This document shows, one piece after another, positions 34,764 through 47,557 of a stretch of 64,000 bases of DNA. This stretch comes from Rhodamnia argentea (lineage: Eukaryota; Streptophyta; Magnoliopsida; Myrtales; Myrtaceae), in NCBI RefSeq assembly GCF_020921035.1, contig NC_063153.1, positions 14,756,001 to 14,820,000 on the forward strand, written 5' to 3'. Under the pieces are notes generated by a model. The model saw only the letters and a list, made by a program, of their open reading frames with translations. It did not search any database and was not told the origin of the DNA. The position numbers were made by a program, and so were the translations under genes. The number at the start of each line of letters is the position of its first letter. Within the stretch, counting starts at the first letter, position 1.

Positions 34764-37700
34764 ATGCCAGGAAACAAACTTTTCCCCACATCCCACGTTC
34801 TTGTTCTTGTTCTCTTCCTCCTCCTCAACTCGAGAACCTCGCTATGCCACACCAAGGGTTTGAGGCCCGGGAACCCGGCCGGGAAGCAGCCGCCGCAGAA
34901 CGCGACGCGGACCCAGTACTCCGAGCAGCAATTCATGAGGTGGGTCAAATTCGTGGGCAGCCTCAAGCACTCGGTCTTCAGGACTGCCAAGAACAAGCTC
35001 TTCCCTTCCTACACCCTCACCGTGGACAAGAACCCCGCCGCCGGCGACTTCACGACGATCCAGGGCGCGATCGACTCGCTCCCCTTCATCAATCTTTTGA
35101 GGGTGGTGATCAAGGTTCATGCAGGAGTTTACAAGTGAGTAAAATATTTTTCCTCTCTCTCTTCTTCTTCTTGCTCTGTACACACGTTTATGTACTTCCA
35201 AGCTCTGTTTTGCAACACATTTTGTCTTGTTTGACTAATGTTCTTTGGCTTTTTGGGGCTTGGCCTAAAAAAAAAAGTTGGTCACGGAGGAGAATATCTC
35301 CCTCCGTGACCATTGATTGTAGGGTTCCTCTTGTCCACACTCACTTGTTTTGATATCTTTCGTTGGCATTTGGTTTGAGATAGTGGCAAACTAATCTCTC
35401 TCTCTCTCTCTCCCTCCTCATATTTTGATGTACTCTGAAAATGTTGGCTCTTTTGACCAAACTACTCTTGCAGGAAGTAAAACTGTCCTTGGTTTGTTCT
35501 CCTTTCTAGCTTTCTTTCTGTTCGTTCTGGCCAATTTACTTAGGGCGTGAATGGCAACCATTCTATTTCAATATTTTTTTATTTTTCTGTTCTTACTGAC
35601 GGGTTTGAAACAAAAATCCGTTTGATAGAACAATTTTATTTTTCCATTTTCAGGGGCAAATAGCCCGGAAATAGATTTGAAACATAAATAATAAATATAA
35701 ATTATTTATAGAACATAAACAGAAATAAAAATTCTTTCCATCGTACACTCCCTCTCTCTCTCTCGCTTTCTCGCCGCCGGCCAAGCTAGAAATTTTATTT
35801 TGTTATCAAACTTGTGTGATTATCGAACGCGTTTCTTTGATCAGAAACTTGTCTAGGACATAAAAATAGAAAAATCTATTTATAACTAAAAATAGCTTCC
35901 GAAAATAGAATGGTTTTCGTTTGAGCCCTTGGTAATCATCTTTGCCATCAGATTGCACACATGGGGTCTGATCTGCACTTCCTTGTTTTGAACTTTTTTT
36001 CGCAGGGAAAAAGTGATTATTCCTCCATTGAAGTCCTTCATCACAATTGAAGGCGCGGGGGCAGATAAGACGATAGTCCAATGGGGAGACACAGCACAAA
36101 CGCCAGGGCCAAGAGGCCAGCCCATGGGGACTTATAATTCTGCTACTTTTGCTGTCAACTCACCTTATTTCATAGCCAAGAACATCACCTTCAAGGTCAC
36201 TACCTCTTCCCAATTCCATCGCTAATTTCTCTTCACGATTAATGATTTTGAGGTGGTTCTGAGATCACACAGTTCTCTAAAGTGTACACATTTCAGTGGC
36301 AATTTGTGTGGCAATTTGTGTCATAGTAAAAGACTCGGTGTGAAACCTCCACTTCTTTTTTTAAATAATTTGGAGTGACTATATCAAACACGGCAATTCA
36401 CTAAGCGACGCGATATGTTCACAAGCATGAAAGAAACAAAAGTCTACAAGTCGACTTGAACCGATGTTACGGCGACAGTCTTCGTTGATATGTTTTAGGT
36501 TTTTCATTTAAAGGTGCTGAAATTCGCCTATTCGTGATTTGTGACATCATTATCTAACAATGACATGTATTAAAGTTCGTCCTTCCGGGGGATTGATGCA
36601 GAACACCACGCCGGTGCCAAAACCGGGCGCAATAGGGAAGCAGGCGGTGGCGTTCCGGATATCGGCGGACACGGCTGCGTTCTTGGGGTGCAGATTCTTG
36701 GGAGCTCAGGACACACTCTATGACCATCTGGGCAGGCATTATTACAAGGATTGCTACATTGAAGGCTCTGTGGATTTCATCTTTGGCAATGCTCTCTCAC
36801 TCTTTGAGGTTACAACCCCCTTCTTCTCTCATCTTCATTTTCTACATTTCAATTGAGGGAAAGAACAATTCTAACATCGTGACTGGATTGTGAATTCTGG
36901 TCCTCTGTCTTCCTTGCATTCCTGCTTGAATAAATAAAAGACTTACCTAAGCTCAATTGTAATAAATCAAACTAATCAAATTCCAGAATTAAACACCGTT
37001 ATCATCACTTTTTTTGTCCATAATATGATTGGCTCTACATATCACCTCAAAGACAGAGTAAGAGAACATGATAAACTTATTCCAATTCATGTCACCTGTT
37101 GAGTTGATTTGGTAAGAGCAGGGGATTTTCCTGTTTTCCTTAGCTTTTTCATTTCTTTATCTTTATTTATGTGTGTTTTTTTTTTAACATAACTTAATGG
37201 CCACAAAAATTTAGCTTTTGGAAGTTCATTTTTGAGGGAGTGTCTAGTGGTCCAACTCCTCTCAAGCCATAAGTCAGCACCACCATTTTGCAGGCCTATG
37301 AAGCCAGCTTTAACTTTTCAAGGACGGCTAATAGAGTGGGCACTTTGGTAGGAAAAGCTCTTCTAAAACCTAAAGTATTGAATGAAATGCTTGCATCATG
37401 AATGATGACATTTTATATCGAGGAGGTTGCACCCTTAAATCTTCATCTAAGACTTGTTTATGAAATGGCACTTTGGCATGCTGGTGATTTGAGCTGAAGT
37501 TCATTTTTCTAACACGAGACCGTTGGACCAGATTGCTCGGTGCACTCCCGATGTAAGGATTGTCCTAAAGGATACTTATGTCACGGCATTTTTACAAATG
37601 ACATGCTTTTGTCATTTCACTAAACTCTGGTATGCATGTGTGTGATGCTACGATTCATAAGGCAATCCGGTGATGGTTACGTGGGATGCAGAGTTGTCAC

Positions 37701-39322
37701 GTGCACGCGATAGCACAACACATGGGCGCGCTGACGGCTCAAGGGAGGAGCAGCATGTTGGACGACACGGGGTTCTCTTTCCTCAACTGTAAGGTCACGG
37801 GCTCCGGCGCGCTATATCTCGGGAGGGCGTGGGGTCCCTTTTCGAGGGTCGTCTTCGCCTACACCTGGATGGACAACATCATCATCCCCAAGGGTTGGTA
37901 TAACTGGGGAGACCCAAGTCGCGAAATGTAAGTTGATGCGCGCACGCACACACGATCGTCCTCCTATCTTCCACATTGATTAGTTCTCTTCCATCAAATT
38001 GGCACTAATTCAAGTCTATCCAATAATTTTTCGGGATAAGCTCAAAAATAGGAAGTCTCTTGATCGGGCATTGTTTAGAGGTCCACCCAAAGATCCAGTT
38101 CTAATTGTGCTATTTTAGCCTTCTCCTAGGTGCAAAATATAGTAGGCCTTCTTTTACTAAAATGCCAAGATGCTTCCTTTGCACTTTGGCCGAATTCATT
38201 GAATAAATGTTCACTTTTATTATCAAGTTCTTGTGTTCCTCCCTTCCTAGAAACTAGGCAATCTCCCCCCTTCTTGAAGATGGTTGATCTTCCCTTCTTC
38301 GTACCGACATCTTCAAATGAAACCACCATATCGACATGGTCATCGGCTCACTCAAACCCCGAATTTCATAAAATTTTGAAGTAACTTCTCGGAATAATTT
38401 TTGGAAAAAATTTAGGTCTATGGTCCAACTATTCCAAATACCTTTTCATATGATCCTAGGTCATGAAGCACCACCACTATCACATTGTCCTCAACGAACC
38501 TAGTGCTTTGGACGGTGCCACCACCTTTTTTCCAATCAAGCCAAGCTTATGGGTCTACGTCTTTGTCATCTTACTCTTTTTCCCCTTATGCTCAGCTCTC
38601 TGCAAATATCATATTATATCACCAATTCTAACCGCCGAAATGACGTAACTGCCCTCCCGAATACTCATGCACCGGTCACCTATTCCCTTTGCGAGCACGG
38701 CCGGGGGCAGCTTCGGAATTTCGTAAATGGAAAGAGCTAGGACTTAAGAGGAATAAGTGACCTAAGTGCCATGTCCTTTCTCTTTTTCCCTATGCAACAT
38801 CTACGTGTAATGCACCTCACTAGGGCATACCCAGAAACATTAAAAACCCTAGACCACCTTACCTAATCCATACAATCCCACCAAGGCATATCTCTCTAGG
38901 GTCTGCAAATTTTTGGCACTTATACTAAAGTTGGCCTTACACTTGCAATCATGCGCATAGGATAATGCTTTTTGTATAGACATGCTCATCTCATTCTATT
39001 CGTATATACTTCTACACATTCTCTACAAGCAAGATTAGGGCAGGACACATCTATAACGATTTAATTTTGGCAAGTGGGTTCATTTTATCGAGGGGTCAAT
39101 ATTTTCACTTTAAAAAGTATTTTAATACTAATGATGTTTAAGTTCCTAACTGTTGGGAGTGTGGGGGAATGCAGGACTGTGTTCTATGGGCAGTACAAGT
39201 GCATTGGCCCAGGGGCAAGCTTTGCAGGGAGAGTGTCATGGTCAAGAGAGCTCACTGATGAGGAAGCTAAGCCTTTTCTCTCTCTTAGCTTCATCGATGG
39301 ATCTGAATGGATCAAGATGTAA
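34764..39322 (+). CDS. PME53: Pectinesterase, single-domain, PME53 type
   Basis: Removes methyl esters from homogalacturonan in the cell wall. Exons: 34764-35134, 36006-36195, 36602-36808, 37692-37927, 39175-39322; 383 residues, all joins in frame. Seen: a signal peptide (hydrophobic residues about 10-25, [10 protein letters not shown]); no PMEI pro-domain; then the catalytic set QAVAFR (201-206), QDTLYD with acid/base D224, DFIFGN with nucleophile D245, and LGRAWG with R301 and W303, ending in WYNWGDP and the C-terminal TVFYGQY segment. The ATG at 34764 was chosen because it starts the signal peptide and follows the TATA box. The 386-bp element at 35543 lies in intron 1. The stop is 332 bp from the stop of the convergent IQD gene. 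Confidence 0.96.
35395..35412. repeat. (CT)n microsatellite in pectinesterase intron 1
   Basis: About 9 CT units. Confidence 0.85.
35543..35928. mobile_element. PIF/Harbinger-like MITE in pectinesterase intron 1
   Basis: The left end GGGCGTGAATGGCAACCATT and the inverse of the right end GGGCTCAAACGAAAACCATT are terminal inverted repeats with GGGC ends and shared ACCATTCTATTT. Flanks are TTA (left) and TTG (right), close to the 3-bp TTA target duplication typical of the superfamily. 386 bp, no coding. Confidence 0.7.
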
Positions 39323-39654
39323 TATCACCATTGGGATCAAGATGTAGAAATCCACCATTGATTGCGTCCTAAATAATGTTAGATACGTGTTGATTCGCTA
39401 AAGTGGTATACGAAATGACGCCGTCGATTTTTACTAAACGTTGCTCGTTTAAAATACCCATTTGCATTGTCGGAAAATAGTATCGGCCCAGGTCTACGTC
39501 CATTGGAACGAAGTCTAGCTTCTTGATGAAAATCATTGTTGTAAAATCTCCAATTCATTCCCTCTAGATGAGTAATATTACATTGTCCTTAAGCATAATA
39601 AGTGGGCAAAAGCAGGAACAAGAAGAAAAATTCTTATCCTCCCCACGCAAATCT

Positions 39655-41334
39655 TCACCACATCCTCTTGTCCACCTCTTTGCCACCTTCACTGTGCCTC
39701 TCAAGCTTACCTAGTATGGCATTCTTGAAATTAATCACCTCCTGGGCTCTTGAGCAAGCGCTCTGCATCCTAGCCCCGCTCAAGCTGCTCCTCGAGCCCA
39801 TCGCTTCGTGGAGCGAGAGCCGCCTCTTAGACCCCGGCTCAGGCCTCTGCTTTGGCGCGCTCTGCGACCTCAGCTTCGCCACGGACGACTCTGTGCTCGC
39901 CATGTAATTCGGGGACTTCCCACTTATTTGCCCCAAGGCAGGAGTCGTCTCCGCAGGCGCTCCTGTTGGACGGGGTGACGGGCCCACTGGGCCCGCATCG
40001 GCAGGAGCTAGTAAGTCGGGGCGTGCTGTGCGCGGTGGAGAACTGGCACTCGTTGCCGTCCAGGGCCCATTCGGGGTCGTGGAGGTTCCGGCGCTCAGGG
40101 ACCAACAGGCGGGACGGGACCCGGAGCGGCAGCGGAGAGGAGAATGTGGGGTGGGGATGAGGTGGTGGGGGCCCAACATAGAGATCTGGATCAGAGAGGT
40201 GTGGCCTCATGGGCCTTGAATGGGGCCCGCCAGTGTCAACTTCCACGATCTTTGGGCTTCCTTCGGCGGTGGCGATGACTGTTGCGGTGTCGAGAGACGG
40301 GGAGAGCCTCCTGCTATGAAGAGATGCTGTGGATTCACTTCCTGCATCATCCAATCTCTCCTGAAAAGTTGAGAAGAATGAACAGGTGAATTCCGGTGCA
40401 ACGAAAACGTGGCTTTATCTGCTAGATTCAATGGAATGTTGCTGATTGACATTGCTAATCAGCAATCCCGATCGGGAGCCACGGCATTAGAAATCCGGCC
40501 CGGAATTCAGCTTTTACGGCACAGTTATTCACCGATCTTTCGGTTAAGATCGGCCTGTTATCTCTAGAGTAAATTTTATCACGCCCCTCAAATTTCAAGA
40601 ATTTCTAGGATTATTCCTATTGAAATGATTACGACACGCCTAAAGAAATCGAGAAGTAGCGGATGCTGGCGTGTTTCTACGGCTAAATTGTACCGTGGAT
40701 TGTCGCGCCCGGGGCTCGGCGGGCTGTGGAAACTTCGGGGACGGCGAGTGGAGCGCGAGCTCGGCGGGAACGGACGGTGGCCTGAGCTCGGAAGAGAGAT
40801 TGCATGCAGTGGAATGCAGCAGTGGCTTGCTTCCTCACCATATAGCCCCTCACCACCGCCTGTAGCTTCACAAGCCCTCGCAGCGCTCTCAGCGCCTTTC
40901 TTGCCTGTTTCACATCCAAAGACATTCACATACAGAACAAAACAAAGAAGGGAAATCTTCAAAATGCTCACCAAATATCCCCTGAAATTAGCCTGAATCT
41001 TCACAGCGGCCCACCTCTGGCCGCCGCCGAGCACGGAGCTCCTGCCACGGCTAGTGAGCCTAACGACGGCCACCGCCGCCTGAGCCGCCGCCACCGCCGC
41101 CCCCGCCGCCGCCGCGGTGGCTGCGGCCACCGCGATCGAGTGCTTTCTCTGCTCCTCCTCGTGCTCCTCTTCGCAGAACGACCTCAGCCAGGCGGCTTCG
41201 GCCGCCGATATATTCGGCGGGATTGTCGCCGGGTTGCCGCACAGGCCCCGGACGCGGCGGTCGGCAGCGTCCTTGACTTCTTTACCCTTCTTGATCCCGA
41301 ACAAACCCTTGAGCCACCTGACTGCTCTGCCCAT
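39655..41334 (-). CDS. IQD: IQ67-domain calmodulin-binding protein with two frame breaks
   Basis: IQD scaffold protein that binds calmodulin and associates with microtubules or nucleus. Exons in transcript order: 41334-40972, 40904-40694, 40360-39655. Seen: [18 protein letters not shown] start, IQ67 motifs ([12 protein letters not shown], then [20 protein letters not shown] across the exon 1/2 junction, a position typical of the family), SLDTAT and [11 protein letters not shown] blocks, and the C-terminal [20 protein letters not shown] box (DUF4005). As written, the frame breaks twice: within exon 2 at the GGGG of 40711-40714 (plus strand) and in exon 3 at the GGGG of 39911-39914. Each CCCC run on the coding strand looks one base too long; upstream and downstream frames both match the family, and with each run counted as three the length would be about 425 residues. 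It resembles Arabidopsis IQD25 most by memory. Confidence 0.88.
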
Positions 41335-44300
41335 TTTGAGAAAAACCACCAGCAACTTCTGAAAATGAATCAGAAAACAAACGAAAAACAAAAGCTTTGG
41401 CAGGTTAATCGACGCAGTTGGGTCAGCTTGTTCTTCCCTTTTCCTCTCTCTCTTTTCCGGTTTCGTGCAAAGCGGATCTTGGATTCGTTAAGAACAGAGC
41501 TGCGATCATTTGTGAAAAGAAGACAAGTTTTCTTTTTTCTTTTTGTTAAAGACGAGAAGGCAGAGAAAAGGAACAAAAGGGAAGCGAAGAGGCGGGAAAC
41601 TTTGATGTTTTCTATACTGTTGTGTTTGCTGTCGTGTTGAGGAGGAGCTGTCGTCAACCTCGAGCAAAACAGCATTAGGAGACGAAAAATGGGACTGAAA
41701 CATGCAGAGGCTGTACGCTTGAGAGGATGACTTGTCGAACTGTGCCGGAGGGTTTCCCCCCCGCCAAAAAAAGATAAAAAAGATAAACTTTTTCGGTTAA
41801 TACAAATAAATATTGGAATTTTCATTTATGGGTGTTCATAAAAAGTTGCAAATCACGTAAATTTGGCTAAATAAAGGAGAAGATTGTGTGTTTGTGTTCA
41901 AGATCGTCGATATATTTTATCCGATTGAGCTTCGATTTGGAGAGAGTTACTGTACGAATTCCTACTTAATATCATTGAAGTTTTCTTTCCGTCAAATTAT
42001 TAAGTGGGTCTATTCCTGACTATCATCGTATGTCTCCCTATTCTACCTAAAAACTGACCCTATTTTTTATTTGGCGTAAAAAATTCAAATTAATAAATCG
42101 TGTCATTTTGTTGCAACAACATATGTTGGCCAAATGATGGTATTCTTATTTCTTCATGTTAAAGACATGATTTCTGGTTAATCGGTTCTCGCATAGAATC
42201 AGCATTTTTTATGTCGGAACCGGAAAAGGGGTCTCCCTTGACCCAAGAATCGGTCCCGGTCCACATCTTTTTCGGGCCGATCCTCTGGTCGACCCGGATC
42301 CGATGAACACCCCCTCACTTAATTCCCACGGCAAACAGGCGCGCGAAATGAAATGAACTGGAAGTTGTTTCCGAGGGACAGGCTTGCGAATGCAGACAAC
42401 ATCCGCCGTGCTCGCAGTAAATGAAAAGTCAACGTCAATGAACAGCAACTTTTCTAGGACACTTTTGTTGTTTCTCTTCGCCCGGAGTGGATGGCGATGA
42501 TAATTCTAATATCGCGACAAGATCTTCCTCTGCTTGGGTCGCAGACGAATCTGACTGCTGATGTTTTCCAGGATTCCTTGCCGGTGCACAGTAGGGAAGC
42601 CTCTGGTTGTTTTGCCCATGGTGGTGAATTCTAGTTATTTTGCAGGGCCCATTCGGTGAATTACACTGAATATAGACCGTCAGATTAGAATTCGAGATAT
42701 TCGATTTTTGGTATGTTTTAATCTTGAGAAAATTTACAAAAAATTTCTAAACCTATTATAATTATGCCAATATTTTTTTCCTCGATTCATTCATAAACCT
42801 TTGCAATTGTACTAATTTAGTATATTCGGCCGTCCAACGACATAATATTTTAATACCTTTCGATTTTTTTTTCTTTTTTTTCCTTCCCTCTTCTTCCTAT
42901 AGTCGGTCGCCGAACCACGAGGTTGCCCTTGCTGGCAAGGCTTGACTTTCGCCGGTTGGAGGAAGACGAGGGAAGGAAAAATAAAAAAATAAATCAAAAT
43001 GCGTATTAAAATGTTATATTGCTGGTCTACCGGCTAAAATTGCCAGAATGGACTGATTGACACAATTACAAAAGGTTTAGGATTGAATCTGCAAAAAAAA
43101 AAAAAAAAAATTATGACTGAATTGGCACGCTTGCAATATCTTTATGACTATTTTGATAATTTTTCCTTGATCTTGAATATACCACCGTCGTTTGGACAAT
43201 TTACAAATCCAAAAATTTTAGCAAAGGGTTATAAGACAATTTATTGATCTTGAGTGCACTAAAGTCCTAAAATATGTCACGAAAGTACAGATGAATTTTA
43301 AAATTTTCGAATAGCGCAATGAAGTCCTAAAATTTGTCACAAACGTGGAATCGAATCATGAAACTCTCAAAAGGTGTTATCAAGTCTTTAAACTTGTTAC
43401 GAAAGTGAATCGAGTCCTAAAACTTCTAAAAAGTGCCAAAAAATGCAATCAATAGAGGGACTTGATTTCATCAATTTGACAAATTTTATGACTTGATTAC
43501 ATTTTTTTAAAGATTTAGAACTCAATTACACTTTCTGACAAGTTTTGGTACCGAATTGCACTGTCGAAAAATTTTAAGACTTAATTGCACATTCATGACA
43601 AACTTTAAAACTTTCAATGCACTCATCCCTTTGGCAAAAGATCATCACAACCATCGAGGCTAGCTAGTGCCATACTTACTTCCAAGCTCGGATTCGAGTC
43701 TTAGCTGCTTCCGTTTCTCGGGATGCCTCAACTCATACGTGGAGGGCGCTTGATTGGGGCAAGTGCCTAACTTTCTTATACGCTTGTATCACGGGCTGGT
43801 GTTTGAACTATGACCGTGTGGCGATTCACGGCGATATGAATGATGTTGCGCACGAGTCAAGCCTGGTTTGAGGATTAATCATACACGCTCACGCTCACGA
43901 TTCGTGTTTGGTGGAGAGTAGAGAGTGAACTGAGAGAGAATGAGTCGTGGGGAGAATGGGTGATGTTCTATTGATGTTTGAATGACGCAAGATGATTCAC
44001 GTAGTGTTCGTCCTATGCACTTGGCATGACTTGTTTGAATCCTTGGGCATGGTGTGGCGGTTCGACTCTCCATGTTGGCGTGATGTCATTTGCAAGACCC
44101 ATGTGGGCATTCTAGAAGCTTGGGAGGTGAGGGGACGTGTGACTCTTCGTCTGCCCACTAGCTCACTCGGTCGCTCGCTGGGTCATCCGTAGCATACTGC
44201 ATGAGTATTGCATCGTGCGATGAGTCAAGCTATACGATCCGTGCATCATATGTGAATTGATTTTGATCGATATTTGCATCGTGCAGGGATTGATGCATGG

Positions 44301-44990
44301 ATGATCCTTTTGATCCACCTGCATGACCATCTTGGCCAATGCTCCCTTGTTGTCGGTTGATTAACATGATTGACCATGAATTGATTCATTGCATGATCGG
44401 CTGGTCGTATCACGATCGATCGTTGATTATGGATTTTGCCGGACCGTGATACTCATATAAGAAAATACCTACTGTGCATATATATGTTAATAAAAACCTC
44501 TTTTTTATTTTCCTTTTTTTTCTGGAAAAGAGACCAGTGAAAAATGTTTTTCTTTTTAGATCCTTCTTTGACGCGTCTATATTGGCTATATATATGGACA
44601 TATGCATGTGAAGATGTATATCTCGAGATTCCTGAATGATCGTGCTTCTTTTGGGGCCAAACCCCCTCGAGGTCCGAGCTATGTCTTGTTCACGAGTTGG
44701 GGCAAGTATTTTAATGGGTATTTTGATGGGTCTGCAACTGAATTTGTCCTCTTCGCCTCTTGAAGGCAAGGATAGTTTTCGGGTTCTTCCGAATCGGGCC
44801 TGGGCTCATGGAAGAAGACTAGGGATCATCATTCAGACGCATAGCTGGTGGCCCAGGTCAAGACCTCGTAGGCGTCAAATTCTTCGAGTAGACCGACCCG
44901 ATCGGTGTCACTTCACAGGAGAGAGAGAGGAGAAGAAGTGGAGAGGAAACGAGGGAAAGGAGAACAGACTGGGGAGAGAGAATTACGATT
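41335..44990. other. Intergenic repeat region upstream of IQD
   Basis: Holds the IQD promoter, the inverted-arm repeat element at 42727-43166, and a block at about 43240-43640 of AGTCCTAAAA/TTTGTCAC words repeated at 50-60 bp intervals, first in one orientation and then inverted. The rest is unassigned sequence with short frames only. Confidence 0.5.
42727..43166. mobile_element. Inverted-arm repeat with GC-rich core, copy 1
   Basis: Arms contain GAAAATTTACAAAAAATTTC / CTAAACCTATT at the left and their inverse at the right (ending GATAATTTTTCC), around a core with GC-rich sequence near 42900-42970. Same family as 50864 and 62277. Confidence 0.6.
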
Positions 44991-45017
44991 TGCCTTATTG
45001 CATGCTCTCTGAAGCGA

Positions 45018-47451
45018 ATGGAAAAAGTTGGGTCTGAACCCAAGAAGAGAAAACTCAATCCACCGCCTCGCAGGTCATTCTTTTTCGTTTTTGTTCTTCG
45101 CTTTTTTAGTTATCATTGGACCAAACAAGTTATCAGGTGAAAAAATCTAATGAAATATGTGTTGGAAGAGAGTTCATGGAGGAAATTCTTTGTTTTGCTA
45201 CATAGATGATTACTATTTACCCCGCTTATGGGAGGTGAAGCTTCTTGGCATGAGTCCGATGAGCATTTGAATTACTAATTAGATGATGGGTTGGATTGGA
45301 GATCTGTGATTTTTCAGTTAGTGCCTTGTTCGTTCGAGGGTTAGGTTGGTGAGATTGGTTTTGAAGTTGTACTTGGTGTTTAGGCGATCAATTGGTTCTC
45401 GGTGTTAGAAGAGGGAAACTCGTGAAATTTTTCAAGAGGTCGGGATTGAATTGCTTGATTTACATGGCAGAATTTTGACATTCTACAAGACGCAGAGGGT
45501 GATTGATTTTACTCGTTTCTCTGTTGTTCCGATGCGTGTGTGTGTGTGAAGACATTATTGAGTAAATCCCTGCCATGTTCAATCCAATGGTAGATATAGT
45601 TGAGCTCATGTCGGAAAACCAAATGGTCTGGTGAATGGATTGGAACAGAAAGCTCAGGTAGAGATGAGACTAGCCTGGTTGGTTAAGTGGATGGGTTGTA
45701 GTTCTTCTCATGGATCATGATGTATCGGATTCATCTAATAGAGTCTATCAATACTCGATAGGGAATTTTGAAGAGATGGACTCATTTGTCTATCGGGGAA
45801 GTACCGCTGTGCATTTGGACAATTTTTTGTATACAGTATGTTGCTTCAAATGACATGCCTAAAATTGTGGAATTCCGTGAGGGAGGTCTGTCTGTCCTTA
45901 GAAAGAAGTCATGAGTACTTTCGTGCAAATGAACTCTTGTGCATTAGGACTGGAATGAGCAGTTGACTGAACTATATCTGTCCACACTTTTCCACGAATT
46001 GATGTTGCTCGGAACACTGTTGATTTTTCCACATGGACTTAATAAAAGCATCAAGTGGCTCTTCTCAGTTGCTCAACCACTTATCTTGATGAATTGCTGA
46101 CTGAGCTTTCCTTTCAATTCAAAGCGGATACTGGAGTGGGACCTCCAGGACGGTTTTTCTTTCCACGCTTACACTGCACTTTCCAGGGTGGCTACTCTAC
46201 TATAAGAGAGGAGCTCAAACAATCTGCCTTATTTATGTGTTTTGAATGACTGTATACTTCTAGTTCTCTTTGAAGAGAAAAATGATGTGATTAGGGAATT
46301 CTATTTTACATGTTTTACGATTACAGCAATTCGCGTTTTAGTGCTCGTAATACAGTATGTGTAGCTCATTCAGAAAGCAGTCATGTTCCTAGAACGTGCA
46401 AATTTTACATTCTGACAAAACCTGATGTCCTGTTCAACATTTGGAGAAGTTACATTGCTTTCCATTTCAAACTCTGAGAGGGTTTTCATTCTCTTCTTTA
46501 GATATATTCTGTTCCGGGAAATGTGATTTCTTTATGAACTTTTTAGCTCCAACCAATTGTTGCAGGTCTGGGGGATAGAATTACTTGGAGTTATTTTCCA
46601 TTGTTAAGATTAAGCACTTACAATGTGTGGTCCTGAAAGCAAAACTTTAGAAGTCTTACAGGTTATGCTTGAATTTTGTCCTGCTTCATGGCACATCTCA
46701 TTCTATGTATTCTTTATCTGGCAATATCATATACTGATCTTGATCATATCTCGCGTACTGTATAGTCTGTTCATATTGGAGGAAACAATATAATCCTAGT
46801 CCTGTTATTGCGGCATTTAGTTGCCAACAACTAGTTTTAGAAGTTTGAACTTGGACTCTATTTGCTTGCCTAGCCCATCTAATACCAGCCCTCCACATTG
46901 GGTGTTGTCAATAGTTGGTTCTTGCTTATGGAAGTTGCTCTTCACTGGTCTTAAGTTTGCAATCTCCTTCTGTGTTGGCCATTTCTTTCTTCCTCGTGAG
47001 TCAGTAGTAGTGTTGCTAGTGAATCAACCCAGGTAGTGGGTCGTTGCAACCCTACCATATTTTCTACGTGTCTTGTTTGCTTATAACCTACGAGAGCGTG
47101 ATATTAGCTACATAAACCGTTCATGATTGCAGGAATCTTTCCTCACCTCATGCGAATGAAGAAAGATCCGGGAAATCTACTACTCAAAGTAATATTGTAA
47201 GTACAGTTTCCTTGCTAAGTCCCTCCATGCATGACCACTTTTATTTTTGATTTCATTAGATGGCTTATTCTTTCTCTATGTTTCTGCAGGGTAGTTCTTG
47301 TGGGTCGAATACGAAGATTGAACAAGCCAAGAGATTTGCAGTTGCGCAAGCGCAGCGTGATGGTTGCACTGGAAACTACCGGATCTTCGATTCGCCTTAT
47401 GGAAACTTTCTAGTACCCGTCGTTCCTACACGTGCGGACCTAAGTGGATAA
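45018..47451 (+). CDS. 93-residue plant protein, basic N-terminus, unassigned
   Basis: Three exons in frame: 45018-45073, 47133-47196, 47290-47451. It starts MEKVGSEPKKRKLNPPPRRN, with a KKRK nuclear-localisation-like cluster, then a Ser/Asn-rich linker and a C-terminal block with EQAKRFAVAQAQRDGCTGNY and DSPYGNFLVPVVPTRADL before TAA at 47451. The C-terminal exon looks strongly conserved in character (alternating aromatic and hydrophobic residues, no low complexity), and I have a feeling of having met the YGNFLVPVVPT ending in plant proteins, but I cannot name the family. Splice sites GT/AG are good (CAG|GTCATT, ATT|GTAAGT, TTTCTGCAG|GG). The leader is GA-rich. The first intron of 2.06 kb could hide an alternative exon. 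Confidence 0.62.
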
Positions 47452-47557
47452 CCGTTCTTGCGTTTTCCAATTTCCCTGAATTGCATTGTACATACCAGTA
47501 CTCTTTTTATGAAGATCATACATAATGGTAAAAATGTGCTAAGCTGTGTGTTGTGAG

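Noticed and set aside
40588-41391. 267-codon frame antisense to the plus strand across the IQD gene
   Set aside because: It is IQD exon 1 read straight through intron 1 in the wrong frame, plus leader sequence before the true ATG.
44636-45037. 133-codon plus-strand frame
   Set aside because: Runs through GA-rich leader in a different frame from the MEKVGSEPKKRK start and has no family features.
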